Source: Rhynchonema sp. JSB1_4
Lineage: Eukaryota; Nematoda; Chromadorea; Monhysterida; Xyalidae
DNA: 64,000 bases
Assembly: GCA_030248065.1 (NCBI GenBank)
Contig: JASAMV010000920.1
Coordinates: forward strand, 1-64,000
Reading direction: 5' to 3'
The number at the start of each line of letters is the position of its first letter. The first letter of the stretch is position 1. Shown one piece after another: positions 25,401-37,411 of this stretch. The position numbers and the translations under genes are program-made. Below the pieces are notes generated by a model. That model was not told the origin of the DNA. It saw only the letters and a program-made list of their open reading frames with translations, and did not search any database.

Positions 25401-27213
25401 TGACTAACCATAAACAATGAGTTTGTAGTCGACAAGCAGCCTTCCAAACCCATTTACAGCTTCACACGTATACGTGCCTGAGTCGCTGCGGTCAACGTTT
25501 TTGATGCGCAGCGTGCGACCTGAACGGACCGAGTTTGTGTGTACAGATGTCAAGGAACATTCTTTAAGGTGTGATGGTACAATACGAAAGTTGCTATACC
25601 CACCAACTTGGCTTCGAGGTTCAATGGGCATGATAACAGTGTGGACAGTCTTATACCAGCCGGCCGATTGCTTGCACAAACTGATATGTACATACTGTAA
25701 GTTGCCTGATCGGTGTTCGGACCAGGTTCACATTGAGAACGGCCCCCAATCCGATCAAGTTTGAAACCGGTCGCACTGATGCTGAGAAAAGTCCGATTGC
25801 AATCTGCTGTCCACGATCCTGTTATCATGCCCATTTGTGTCTAACCAGATAGTACAGTAGTTCCTTACAATGGATCATCAGTCGATATGAGAAAGTAAAA
25901 AGAACACCGACAAACGAACGACAGGCTCCACAGTCAAAATCATGGTTGTGAAACATCAGCCAGCCAGCCAACTAAACCAACCAGCATTGCCAATCCTGAA
26001 TCGTGTCCAAGTGAGGTCATCGATTCGTTCACCGTCTTTCTTCCATTCGATCATTATCGGTCGATCGCCCTCCACATGACACTGAAGTCGATAGATCCTT
26101 TCGCCTTCACGAACGATAAATCGCGATTTCGCCTCGCCACCCGCCAAACGGGGCGGAGCTGGAATGAAATGGGGTATTGGTTTTGATGTATATTTGTTCG
26201 TATCGAGGCATTGGTAATTGTTGTCTATTGACGTGGTATTGGTCGCACAATGACCATATAAGAATTCATCAAATGAATCCTGATTTTCACGTTCAGTCAC
26301 TCACCACTGTGCTATTTGTGATTCTCACAAAACATTTTCACCTGAAAATCCAGCAGACCACCTACGACGTTGCTGCGGGTCTGAAACATTTTCGTGACTG
26401 CATGCTTTGTGTGCGATCGCGCAACGCAACGTCACTGCCCCGTCACTTATAAAGTCATTGTGCGACCAATATTATTGCAGATGCTTATACACCCCCTTCG
26501 CATAGAAAAATCATAATTTTTCTGGCCTGATTTTAGTGCCCGATCCCCGTGTAATTCGAGACTGGATCAATATTTTGACCGCAATTTTTCTATCAAATAC
26601 CAAACACTGAGCGGAAACGCAAAGAAATACTGTATGTAATGCTTATTTCGGTCTACATTTCTTTGATATTGTGTTTCGATTGACAGGTCTATTTGCTAAC
26701 AGATCCGTATCTCAGCATGGAGTCCAGTTGTTCGGTACAAATTGCGATATTGCGTTCTTTGTACCCATGAAATTGTGGCTAACAGGATCAAATCTGACAG
26801 GATTTCGTGACTCAGCCCCCCCGCGGTGTGCATAGTGCGCCTTTATTTGTGTGCAAATAATCCTCGGGCACAAAAAATCCTCTTGTTTTGATCCAATGCA
26901 CACCCCGCGGGTCATGGCGTAAGTACATACAGTATCTCACGGTGGTCGGGTCGGCCTGCTCTCTTTACACAGATTTATCAAGTAACAATTAACGAAAATG
27001 TGGATTAACGTGTTTTCTGTACGCTACGCTACCTGTACTGTGAATTATGACTGTTTTCTGATAACCCAGCTGCAGCTCAACCCAAAAACGAAAACAAGGA
27101 GATATTTGATGAAAAGAAAGAGAAAATCAGCAACACTTACATCCTTCCCCCGCTTCAACAGCGGGTGTGACGACTGTCGCCGCCAACGCGCTGAGTGCAA
27201 ACCAGTGCAGCAT
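19488..27213 (-). CDS. FGFRL1: fibroblast growth factor receptor-like 1 (three Ig domains, TM, no kinase), 9 exons
   Basis: The exons are 27213-27141, 26158-25982, 25519-25409, 22674-22491, 21703-21538, 21171-21040, 20829-20755, 20514-20346 and 20080-19488. All phases join, giving 1680 nt and 559 residues (human FGFRL1 has 504). Exon 1 is a signal peptide (MLHWFALSALAATVV). Ig1 spans residues 30-120, Ig2 about 151-237 and Ig3 about 238-362. Family signatures are WTRFRI and GTYTCEAVNGFG (Ig1), IGSSVQLKC and PRPRVYWTKDG (Ig2), FQCKVSSSVRPLIKWVKRV and GWYICVVTSTAG...RKAHLTVLP (Ig3). A membrane segment lies near 375-399, followed by a Pro/Tyr-rich tail of about 160 residues with no kinase domain. 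FGFRL1 proteins bind FGF and heparin and act as decoy or adhesion receptors. The His-rich tail of the vertebrate protein is absent. Repeats occupy the large introns 1, 3 and 4. Confidence 0.92.
21960..22233. mobile_element. 274-bp MITE, family B (TTGGTCGCACAATGAC ends, TA target)
   Basis: It is bounded by TTGGTTGCACAATGAC and GTCATTGTGCGACCAA and flanked by TA on both sides. It is followed inside by TATAAGAATT-type subterminal repeats. Related copies are at 26239, 37343, 42457 and 52608. The interior carries one ATGTTTCA site. It lies in FGFRL1 intron 4. TA target duplication and size suggest a Tc1/mariner-derived MITE. There is no ORF. Confidence 0.85.
26239..26469. mobile_element. 231-bp MITE, family B
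   Basis: Same TIR (TTGGTCGCACAATGACC) and TA flanks as the copy at 21960, in opposite interior orientation. It is shorter because the segment with CCTGAATCG and AATTGGTC is missing near its right end. It lies in FGFRL1 intron 1, 80 bp upstream of the exon 2 acceptor. Confidence 0.8.
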
Positions 27214-30200
27214 CGAGATGTATAGCAGCACTGAAACATCAATGGGTTGGATTGATTGTTGATTGATTAAGCGATAGCTAATAATCGATAAATATCGATT
27301 TGATGCAAGCAAGGACCTTGATTTGAATACTTAGACAGCAAAGCAACCATATGCTCAACAGAATGTTCTGCCATTGACTCAAGCACGATTTCTGACACAA
27401 ATATGCAAATTTATATGCCACAATTTAAAAATGGAATAAAATATATTCAAGGAGAAAATAGAATCCCATACACTGAAATGCAGTTCTCGATAATGCAGAT
27501 TTTCAATGCGCAGGAACAAGTGCAAGAAAGAAAACTCCAGTTTCGGTTTTGAGCTCCAAATCGGTAACGGATCATGATTGAGTTTTGTGCAAGCACCGTT
27601 ATACATACCGTACCCTGGACAAGGTGCCCATAAATCCAAGAGGACTCTTACGCAATCAAAATATGAAAATCTTCTAGTGTTTGCTTCTGCAAGCCCGCAT
27701 GCAAATCGAGTGCAAAAGAGCCCCTTGCGAATTTCTTTCATGATGCATTTCTGTTGGGAATCTTTGAAGCTTATGCATTTTGAAAAAGGTTGGTTATGTG
27801 CAAAAAGTAGGCTAAAAATAGACCATTGCTTAGGCTTTGGCCACGATATAGAGCTGAGTCTGAGGTATAGAAATAAATTAAGCATATACGGCACAAAAAC
27901 ACAACAAACATAAAGTAAACCTGATACGGGACATTACACCACCATAGAGAGTATGCAGTTCGACGGTGAAAATTAATGGCCAAAATTAACGCGCGTTTTC
28001 AGGCGGCAGGCAGCGGTAAAGAAAATGCCAACACATGGCTCTGGGATCATGACTATGTAGCTATGGATATCTTATTTTATTGGATACCAAAAAGCAAAGA
28101 ACCATCCTGAAACGATCCAATCACAAGCGAGGCACCACGAAATTGAGAAATATTTTTGCGCTTGCTGTTGGTACACTTGGGAAAAAGCGGTCGACGCTCG
28201 TCTCCTAGTGGTGGCACTAATGAATAAATGACGCGCGTACACTACTACGACAAACTGCCTATGCCATTGATATCAAGTTTAGTGAGTACCGCATGTGAAA
28301 CATTAGCTCATGGATGGCATCTACGCCATGCCTCGCCAAGATACCCAATACCAAAAGTGGCATGTGCAATATAATATCAGTTACCACAATAAGAAGGGGC
28401 ATAAGAATGGTCAAACTAGGATACTACAGTTGGTCACAAACAGCACTATAATGAAATCTTGCCTCTCTTCAAGTTAGGACTCCATTACAATGTATTCTGC
28501 TCATATGCCAAAGTTCATTGGGGGTGTCTTGAACATTGATGTACCATAGCCATCCTGGGACGCCCATGAAACATAACCTCAAAGCCGAACATGAGACGCA
28601 CATTCAAGAAATCTTCCGCATATTATTATCATGATCTGATATCTTGTGTGCGCTGCATTACCATATAAACCGCAATTGAGATCAGATCAAAACTACATGT
28701 GCATACAAGTGTACTACCAGTTGATTACTTGTTCGTTGATGCGTCTTGTGACCTGTGCTGACAGCTAACGGCATGATGCAAAAACAAGGATCAAATTCCG
28801 GGGGTGCCAAACTGAGTATATTGCGAAATCTATGTGACTGTCTCATAAATTGTGCCCAAAAATAGTTTCTGGGAGTCAGATACCATAGTACTACTATAGT
28901 TTGACATTCATACATTCATGATCAAATTTCATGCTCGAACGAGCTTCTGATAGGAACTGAAGTACTATATTTAGTGCACACGGTCTTATGCACAGCTGAA
29001 ACCAATGTGTTGCAAAAGAATATTCTGGCTTTTGTGCGATCGGCAACCCCAAATAACGGACACCAATATAAAACGGAGCACCATAGCGGATAACCAAGCC
29101 GGAAAATGATTCGTAAGGGTTAGTGTTAGGTATAGAGGTGCACAGGCCGGGTACCAAATCAACGTAAAGGTGCACTAAACATTTGTGACAAGCAGATATG
29201 GGGAGAGATATGGGGTGTACTATCGTGCATATACATATAGCAGGGAAAGAAACTGTCACGGCAGATTTCAAATGGGATGCATCAAAGTATTAGCTGGGGT
29301 GCCATTGTGTGTGGGTTAATATTACCTGAACCATATCGTGGTACCACTGTCCGTCTCACGGTGAGCTGTCCATATCGCTTAGGCCTGATTGGCTCACAAT
29401 CTGCTGCTTTGGCCCACGGCTCCATAATAATAATAATAATAATAATTAGGTGTCGACTTTAGGTTTCGACGATTTTGGCTCGGATTTTATGAATGCGCCA
29501 TATCGCATATACAATTGATGTTGCTTGTACCCTGCGGCCGGGAGCAATAAAGTATAATCGGTGTCGGTATAATTTTGCTGGTTAGTTAGTCACACTACAC
29601 CAACCACTGGACTGCAGCAGTCAATCGTAATGGAAATAATGTTTATGTTTATTGAGCGCGCTGTGTCCGACTAATAATCATAAATAGCACACTGTCTGTC
29701 ATTCAATTGGCTGGAATTATTTTTTCAAGCCTTGGGGGCGGGGCCAACGGCCAATGTTATTGTTCTGGGGGAGGTTGGGGCAATATTTTTGTTTGAAAAA
29801 CATGGTGCGCACTATGCTGCTCTGAGCGCGAGTTGTTGGTTTTTGAGGTTTGCAATTGGTGACAATGACAACAACAAAGCGCTTTTCTCGCTCGCTGCCT
29901 TGGGCTTAATCGGATTTGCAAATGCTGTACCAGTGTACATACAGTACCTCCACTCCACCACCTAGGGCATGGCATGGGTTATCATCACACCTTACCTTAC
30001 ACACCACCGGCATGGAGAGTGGAGGAGTATTATAGTTTTGTTTGCTGAGCGCATTACTTTAACTCCAGCTAACACATTACCTGGCCGGCCAAGGTGCTAA
30101 AATAACACAAGCTATTATCGGTGAAAAGTCTCGCGAATTTTTGCTCTTTCTGCACAAAATAAGCGCTTTTGTGCCCAGAAACTGAAAAATAGCATCAAAG

Positions 30201-30952
30201 ATCTGTTTTTATCACCACACAGAGTGACACCTTTGGCGTCGGGGGCTACAAAACGGATTTTAACGCGTTTCTCGGTTGACGCGGCGTAAAATTCCAAAAA
30301 TTTACCGTCGCTGGGCTTGTGGGTCGCGCGGGGCGCGAGAAAATTCCATAATTTCTCGTGTTTCAACTTGATTAACACAAAACTCTAGCGCACAACAATG
30401 TATCAAACGAAGTGGCAAACAAACCATCATTAACTACAAGTAATAAATCTCGATTTGTCTTAACGACAGGCAACGGGCGCGCACACAAAGTTGTAATGAT
30501 GAATAATGACTACTGCAATCTGAACATGCACTTATGCAGCTCTCAGCACTATGTACATACATAACTATCGTAGTCCTACGTACGCGGCGAAAACGCACGT
30601 CCCGCGCGCAGAAGCGACATTGATTGGGTACTCGTACGTTTGGTGCACTCGCGTACTTTATGCTGATTCGGTCGAAAAACAATTGTATTTTTCACCGATT
30701 CTGGTCTGAGTCTGGTCCTCAAATAGAAACCAGGTCTGAGCCTCGCTAATTTCGAGATCTGCCTAAGAAGCCTGAAGCATTTCCTGAACTATTTTTTAAC
30801 CCCGGTCAAAATTGGTGGCACACAACAAATGCACCAGTACCAGTCTTGGTGCATGCGCAGTGCACGCACATGGTGCAGTTATGTACATAATATTGAACAC
30901 TGAAACCGATATGTACCTGTATACCTTACACGACTACCTGGGTATATACCTA
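27214..30952. other. gene-poor stretch upstream of FGFRL1
   Basis: I see no supported gene. There is a short (TAA)n run near 29427-29447. At 30349-30306 on the minus strand a GC-rich piece starts with ATG, reads MEFSRAPRDPQAQR and ends at a GTAAAT donor-like site. It could be a first exon, but no partner exon was found. The FGFRL1 promoter should lie within the first part. Confidence 0.4.
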
Positions 30953-31516
30953 CAAGAAAGAAAAATGCCCCAAGGGGCATAAAAGAAATATGGTTCCCTG
31001 GCTGACTGGCATAAAAGAACGATACTAGCTTGCACCACTTTGCTGATGTTTCATTAGGCACTGGAATAAACGTAAGTGTGTTCTGAGCTGTTTGATACCG
31101 AAACAGTAGACATTGAACCATATTCCCGGCGCGTGCTGTCTTGCCACCAGAGACACAGGGCACGGAGATATTGAAAGATTGCAATATTCTCTTTATTTCT
31201 CTCCTTGTTGAACCATCGTGCGCAGCCGAAGACTGCACAGTTACCGTCGTGAGGTTGAAAAGAAGAAACAGTTGCCTAAATATGTGGGTTTGCACGAAAG
31301 TTTCGATATCGGCTGGGTGTTGATTCAAAAGAGTTCGCGCCGGGAATATGGTTCAATGTCTACTGTTTCGGTATCAAACAGCTCAGAACACACTTACGTT
31401 TATTCCAGTGCCTAATGAAACATCAGCAAAGTGGTGCAAGCTAGTATCGTTCTTTTATGCCAGTCAGCCAGGGAACCATATTTCTTTTATGCCCCTTGGG
31501 GCATTTTTCTTTCTTG
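30953..31516. repeat. foldback with two equal 181-bp arms, family I
   Basis: The left arm (30953-31133) and right arm (31336-31516) are reverse complements of equal length with no difference that I could see. A 57-residue conceptual translation is identical in both. The loop is 202 bp. Each arm holds one TGAAACATCAGC site in mirror positions. The identity implies a recent origin or ongoing gene conversion. Confidence 0.8.
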
Positions 31517-32384
31517 TGTCGTTCTTTTATATCGCGCAAGCGCCAAACAGAGAACCCGGGATAAATCAGCCACAGAAAGTTTTCAGTTCCGGCAAGCAAT
31601 GGTTCTAACTAAGAAAATGTCGACCATCAGACTTTTCTCAAGTAATCAACGCACATGAGCGCAATGAGGTGTGGGGGTTAGTTTAAGGATGCTGTACTTT
31701 TTGGCAGGATATATGAGTCGGTGGTTATCGTGACATAAGGCCAATTTTGTGTTTCGATTTCACTATGGGGTTCTAACAATGGAGACACGCTTGTGTCTGC
31801 GTCTTCACCCACCACTGAAACAAAACCAACGCAGTGCCCCACGCGCATGTCCATGCTTTTGAGGAACATGGTAACTTGTCAAGTTATTTATTTTTTTTTA
31901 ATTTACCGCCAGGTATGTATTTGACACCCTAGGTACCATCATTTATAGCGCACTGATTGCGCATCGTCTCAGAGAATGGCACTTGTTGGTTTAGTACCAA
32001 GCAAAGCTGTGCAATGAACTTCCATGCAACCTGTCCCTTCAGCTTCAGCAACGAAATAAGTGTCAAACATCAGTCTCCAGATTGCTTTGGTGTTGGCCGC
32101 TGCATCTGATCTTGGATTCAATGTTACGTAAAAACTACTATTTAACTTTCCCACGAAAGTCAAATTATACATGCGGAAAAAGCTTCGAATGTTAGAGAGC
32201 AACAGCAATTTTAATTAACAAGTTGATATCTTGTGGGTATTTTATCATGAATGACATCACAGCGCATAAACTGCGAACCGCACCTGTGCTTAATAATTAA
32301 TCTCAAATAAAAACACGAAAAAAACTGAAAAATGTTACCCAGAATTCATTAAAAGTTAGTAAGATAAAACAAAGTTAGCTGCGC

Positions 32385-32465
32385 GCGTGAATGTTTGAAC
32401 CCGCGGCCTTTCATCTTCAGTGCTGCGCGTTATACCGCTCGGACATCGCTTCGCCAATCTCCTTC
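32385..32465 (-). pseudogene. degenerate tRNA-like sequence (tRNA-Phe-like) or SINE head
   Basis: On the minus strand there is a box-A-like GTCCGAGCGGTATAACG, then ACTGAAGAT as in a tRNA-Phe(GAA) anticodon loop, then AAGGCCGCGGGTTCAAAC, which fits box B. The T-stem and acceptor stem do not pair, so it is not a working tRNA. It may be a decayed tRNA gene or a tRNA-derived SINE. Confidence 0.35.
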
Positions 32466-32784
32466 AGAAGCTTTACTACATATGTAACTACGCGTGCATT
32501 GCTGCATTGCCTGTTGTGCTGGCTGCCTGTGTGTGTGTGTGTGTGCTGGCTGCCTGCCTGTGTGTGTGTGCTGGCTGGCTGGCTGTGTGTTGTGGGTAAT
32601 ACATTGTGCGCTTTATCAATCAGGCAACTGCGTAGCGTGCACTAATGCATTGTTGTGTGTGTCTGAGCGTCCATTATGGCTCTTTTTGAGCTGAAAAACA
32701 TTTAACCAATTGGAATTAATATATGTTTGACGTAACAACGATTAAAAACACATATAACCGCTGATTTTGGCTTTAGAACCATAC

Positions 32785-33070
32785 TTTCTGTACAAAAAGT
32801 CATGGTCTGGAACCGTTCATACTAAAAGTTACGAACTCGGCGATAGCACCACCGTGTTTCTCGAGTGCGAAAACCACATAAACAACTTTAATAGTTCTGG
32901 TAACCCAACTTTTCGGCGAAATTTTACTTCGGGAAGCACACTTTACATACAAAAAGTCGTGGTCATGGTCTGGAACCGGTCTCAGTCGTGGAGTTACGAA
33001 GTCAGCGATAGCACCATCGTGTTTCTCGTGTGCGAAAACCCTATATGCGATATTAACATTTCTGGTGTTC
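32785..33070 (+). repeat. imperfect two-unit tandem duplication (~160 bp)
   Basis: TACAAAAAGTCATGGTCTGG near 32791 recurs near 32947, and GATAGCACCACCGTGTTTCTCG recurs about 165 bp later with small changes. A plus-strand frame spans both units and reads DSTTVFLECEN and DSTIVFLVCEN. There are no splice signals or family match, so I treat it as a repeat. Confidence 0.45.
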
Positions 33071-36000
33071 AGTAACGTCTGGGCCCTGACTAGTTTTTTG
33101 TGGAAAAAAAAGGGAAAGAACGTTTTTACAAAAATTTCAACTGTATCTTGCCCGCGATCGCGCGAGTGGGCACGCAGCGGAATGAAATTTTGTGTGGACC
33201 TAGAAGTCCACGCCGTACAAGTTGTGTGCAAGTTTGGGCTTCTCAAGTTAAGTCTTGTGAAAATGGCGTGAGTTTAAATTTTTCAACTCACGCAATATAA
33301 GGAATCAACCATATGTCGCTTAGCATTACCATGCTAGCTCCGATACATTATGTAGGTAGACACATAAACTATTAGAAAACGTCCTTGTCATGATTTATAA
33401 GGTGTATGCGCGGGTAGTCATATATTACACACTTGTTGAAACAACCTGTGTGACATTTTTTCTCCAGCACCAAAGAGAGCAAAGACTTTTTTGAAAAATA
33501 TAAATGTGTTCGGTCTTACAACCAGGCAGGCAAGCAAAGGCAACGCTAGATTACCAAACTTGGTACCAATGGTGGCTAAAATATTGGTATGGATGAGATG
33601 AGCGAACTTCTGTTTTCTTTTCAGTTGAAAGAAAGAGAAAAAGACGCAAAAGAACCCCGTTGACATCAGATTGATGTATCGACTTGGTCCGAACACCGGA
33701 CAATTTGCAAAAATGCGCTTCGCGGAAATTTTTTTTGAAATTCTTCTCCCCGCCTTCTTCGGCACTTTATGGGCAGGGTAGCACTATGATTTAGGCATTT
33801 TTTTGTTCTAAAAAGTCACTTTGAGACACCTTATCATTCGAAACCAAAGCTGTCAAAATCCGCGTGTCAGTTAAACTATAGTACTGTTCCATTACCACCA
33901 TACAACATAAAAATGGCAAAAACATACCACAACCAGACTAGCAGGCACTCCCGGTATCTCAAAAAAATATAATGCAGTTTTAGGATGGTGCTGGAGAAAA
34001 ATGACAAGCCAGTGATTTATATTCTCAGTTGATGATGGGTGTAGATTACGATTAGAATACTATTTATAATCCTGGGTTCTTATTTCTAGAGTTTTTTGGA
34101 AATGTCTCGCGCAATCAAAACCCTGATGTTTTGAAAATCGGGATCCACTTGGGCTAATTTGCTCACTTTAACTTGCGGCTTGAAGTCATGACCAGCAGGC
34201 AAATGTGTCTAAATCTAACCTGCCCGCCACAAATGTTCGGAACGGTTTCCATAAACGTAATGGATTCGCTGCCAAATTATCACGTCAATCGGCTCGAAAA
34301 CGGAAGGTTTCCAGATAATTCAAATCCGAAAACAATTCGCGGATTACGGCAGTTTCCGCGTGGCACTCACTGAATATACATAAACGGCAGGGGATATCAT
34401 ACGGCGTCAATCTGCGCGTATAAACGCGTGGCAGCAGGCGTGTCACGCGGGGCGTACACTTTGACGGACAAGTGAGCCCCGAACGCCGATTTACAGAGCA
34501 AATCCATGATGTTGGGTACCATAGGTAAGCTGTGGCTGACCACAGGGTGACCCAAAAATCAGGTATGCTGTGGCAGTACGGGGCTGATAAGTACTCACAT
34601 TATGAAAGCCTACGAGCCCCTGACATTGAGGGCATATCCGTATTCGTTCTGTTATCCATACTTTCGAAATGCCTTGGTCATATCAGTCGAGACTGTTTTT
34701 GAGTTGATAATGGTGATTACAATAGGACATGGGGTACACACCTACTGTCTGTTATGGGGGATGGCTCGAAATTTTTAGAGATTTTACCTGAAATTCTCGC
34801 TTCTCAAACCCACTGTGTGGTCAAGATCGGAAAACCCGATAGACCCAAATCTAACAATATGCCGGGGGCACCCATTTGTAAATCTGAGGTCCAACTACCC
34901 ATGCTGCCGTTTAACCAACTGTGCCTCTTCGTCAACCGTCCGTCCGAGCGTACAGCGTATGAAGACCGATTCGCAGCTAATGGCGTGCAATACTGCTACA
35001 CTGCTCATTTGCTGACGTTCCGAAAAAATATTGGATCCCGTATTTAAAATCGGCGTTACTTTTCATAGTCACCATCTAAACCTAGCGGGGTATCCCGGAA
35101 ACGGACCCCAATAACCGCTTGGGGCCCAGGTCCAGCGCGATAGCCAGCTAGTGGTGTCTGACAATCACTGACTGGTGGGCATTCATCTTAGTTATGAGTC
35201 AATTGGCTGGCTCTGGAACTGACTAGCCTTGGCTGGAGCGCTTGTGTTTCGGTTGCGTAAGCGCGTGCAGCTTCCGAACATTGATATCGCTCGCTGGTGA
35301 GCCCGCAGCTTTTGGCCTGCTGTTCTGACTGGCATTAACATGTGGACAGCTTGGGTTCTGCTCTGCTCTTGCAAAAATAATGCAAAAACGTCCACGGCTT
35401 ATGACCAAAAAGTGACCATATTATTCTTGCTGCGCTTCGCATCATGTCTTCCGCGTCGAAATTAATTGTAAAATTGCGTGCAAGTACAAACATGCAATAT
35501 CAGGAGTCAGAGTCATAACCTGAACTTGCATGCTAGCATTTTGGAACACCGGTGTTTTAGTTATTCGTTCTGTTAGTGAAGGCGAAAGAAGAGCACTCCC
35601 ATGCGGTTTGAAAGCCATGATTAGAGCTTGGTCATCCGCGCACAGAATGCGAAAAAATTACCAAGACTACGCGACAACTGCAATGTGAACTCGAACTATA
35701 CGTAGAGATGTCATGGAGATAATAGACATTAGATTTGCACCATAACAAGCCATAGCGGCCTTAAAACCGATAACAATACCCATAGAAATCAACCACAAGT
35801 CAAATATTACAAAACGCAAGAAACGCAATAACGAGAAACTGCGTAATAATGAGCAAGATGCACCAAAAGTGCGACTATAGGTCTGGTTAGCGCACATCCT
35901 GGACATGGTGTCACTTCACTCAAACTTGGCAGGTAAAGTCGCACAAGGCAGCACATCGGGTGCCTGTCCAGAACATCAAAAATCGTCAAAGGTACACGAT

Positions 36001-37411
36001 GATGGCTCAGCACACGACGTCATGGGTACTGGTACAGCTCGGGGTTGCTAAGAAATTGAACTCGCTTTGTGTAATTGCACATTATAATCCGAACTTTCAA
36101 GACGGTGCACCAGGCCATCGCCAATGCGTTCGTGCCAAGTTCCAAAGATCAGATCTTGTTGCCTTTTTATCGTTGTGAAAAACAACAACAAACGCCCAAA
36201 TGGTACAGTCATCTGGCCAGTGGAATCGCGAGCTTCACCAGTGCCCACACAATGGTGCATGTGCCTGTCAATCAGCGCACTTTGGTGGAACACGATAGCA
36301 CAATGAGTGAAATGACACCAGACGTGTGCGTCAGTGGGTGCCGGCGAGCACTTTGTTGCACCATTAGGCAATTATGGGTCCCTTTGGGGTATTGGTGCGT
36401 TTTCTGTCAGTGTTATCCGGGATCCAATTTGAGCACGAACGGGAATTAAACAAACTAACATACCTACATTGTAGATCCCAAGAAAACTTCATATTCCAGC
36501 CTTCTCAATTTAAACTCTGGCTATACTTTTAGCTGATGTATTGTGAATATCGTGTAACCAAAAGCCCTGACACCGCTATATGCCCTGTGTTGACAAACTA
36601 TACTGCGAAATTAGATATACCTGCCTACTGCAATATTTGAGAGGCAGTAACGAAAAGTTTTGTTGCATTGTGCGCGCTTGTAATGTGATCGGATGCATTG
36701 TTTAGCAGTCAAGCGGGAAATATATTTCGAATGGCCTTTTTAGTGTGTGTTAGCTATATAGATCCTACAACTTGGGACCAGATAAATAGACCCAATAATT
36801 TCTGGTTATAAAGATTTTTCTGTTCAACTGTATGAGTGAGAGGCCGGTATGAACTCAAGCAGAGCGGGGGGAACGTGGGCGCAGTTGGTACTGTGTATGT
36901 AGGTAGCTCTTTGACTTGCGGATTGAAGGCTCGTTGAGGCTCACTTCACACTGAAACATTTTTTCGTAATTTTGGATTTCCCGTCCTCAGCGCTACATAA
37001 CATGACTTGAGTGCCTTTGACAGAACTGCATGGTGCATAATAAGTACGACAGAGCGAATTGCGCGCACTGTAATTGAGACCCTGCTTCGATCTTGTTCAG
37101 CCACTTTGATATCCAATGTTTAAAGAGGGGGACCGACGCAAACAATAACGTACGTTTGACCTGCCAGCGCTGGGTGGATAAATTCCAACCCAACGCGCAC
37201 GAGTAAATAGTACAATACTTTTAAACAATGTCAACTTAGACAGCCAGGTGCACTATGTTAATATTGATATTAAGCTGCGGATCAACTGCATCAGAAGCTG
37301 AGAGCACGTGACCTTCGGTTTCAAATAAAGCCTATGTAGGTATTGGTCGCACAATGACCATATAAGAATTCATCAAAATCAAACCTGATTTTCACGTTCA
37401 GTCACTCTTAA

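Larger units (their letters stand above)
31517..37342. other. gene-poor stretch with low-complexity and short duplications
   Basis: There is no supported gene. It contains a tRNA-like pseudogene (32385-32465), a TG/CTGG-rich tract (32520-32600) and an imperfect tandem duplication (32785-33070). A minus-strand frame at 34510-34395 reads MDLLCKSAFGAHLSV and ends at a GTATGA donor-like site, but I found no convincing partner exon. 35.0-37.3 kb shows only long weak frames on both strands. Confidence 0.4.

Noticed and set aside
30306..30349. Possible first exon (MEFSRAPRDPQAQR) on the minus strand with a GTAAAT donor
   Set aside because: No downstream exon could be joined, and 44 bp is too little evidence.
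34395..34510. Minus-strand exon-like frame MDLLCKSAFGAHLSV ending at GTATGA
   Set aside because: The next candidate piece (34373-34290) meets a stop soon after the join and no family is recognisable.
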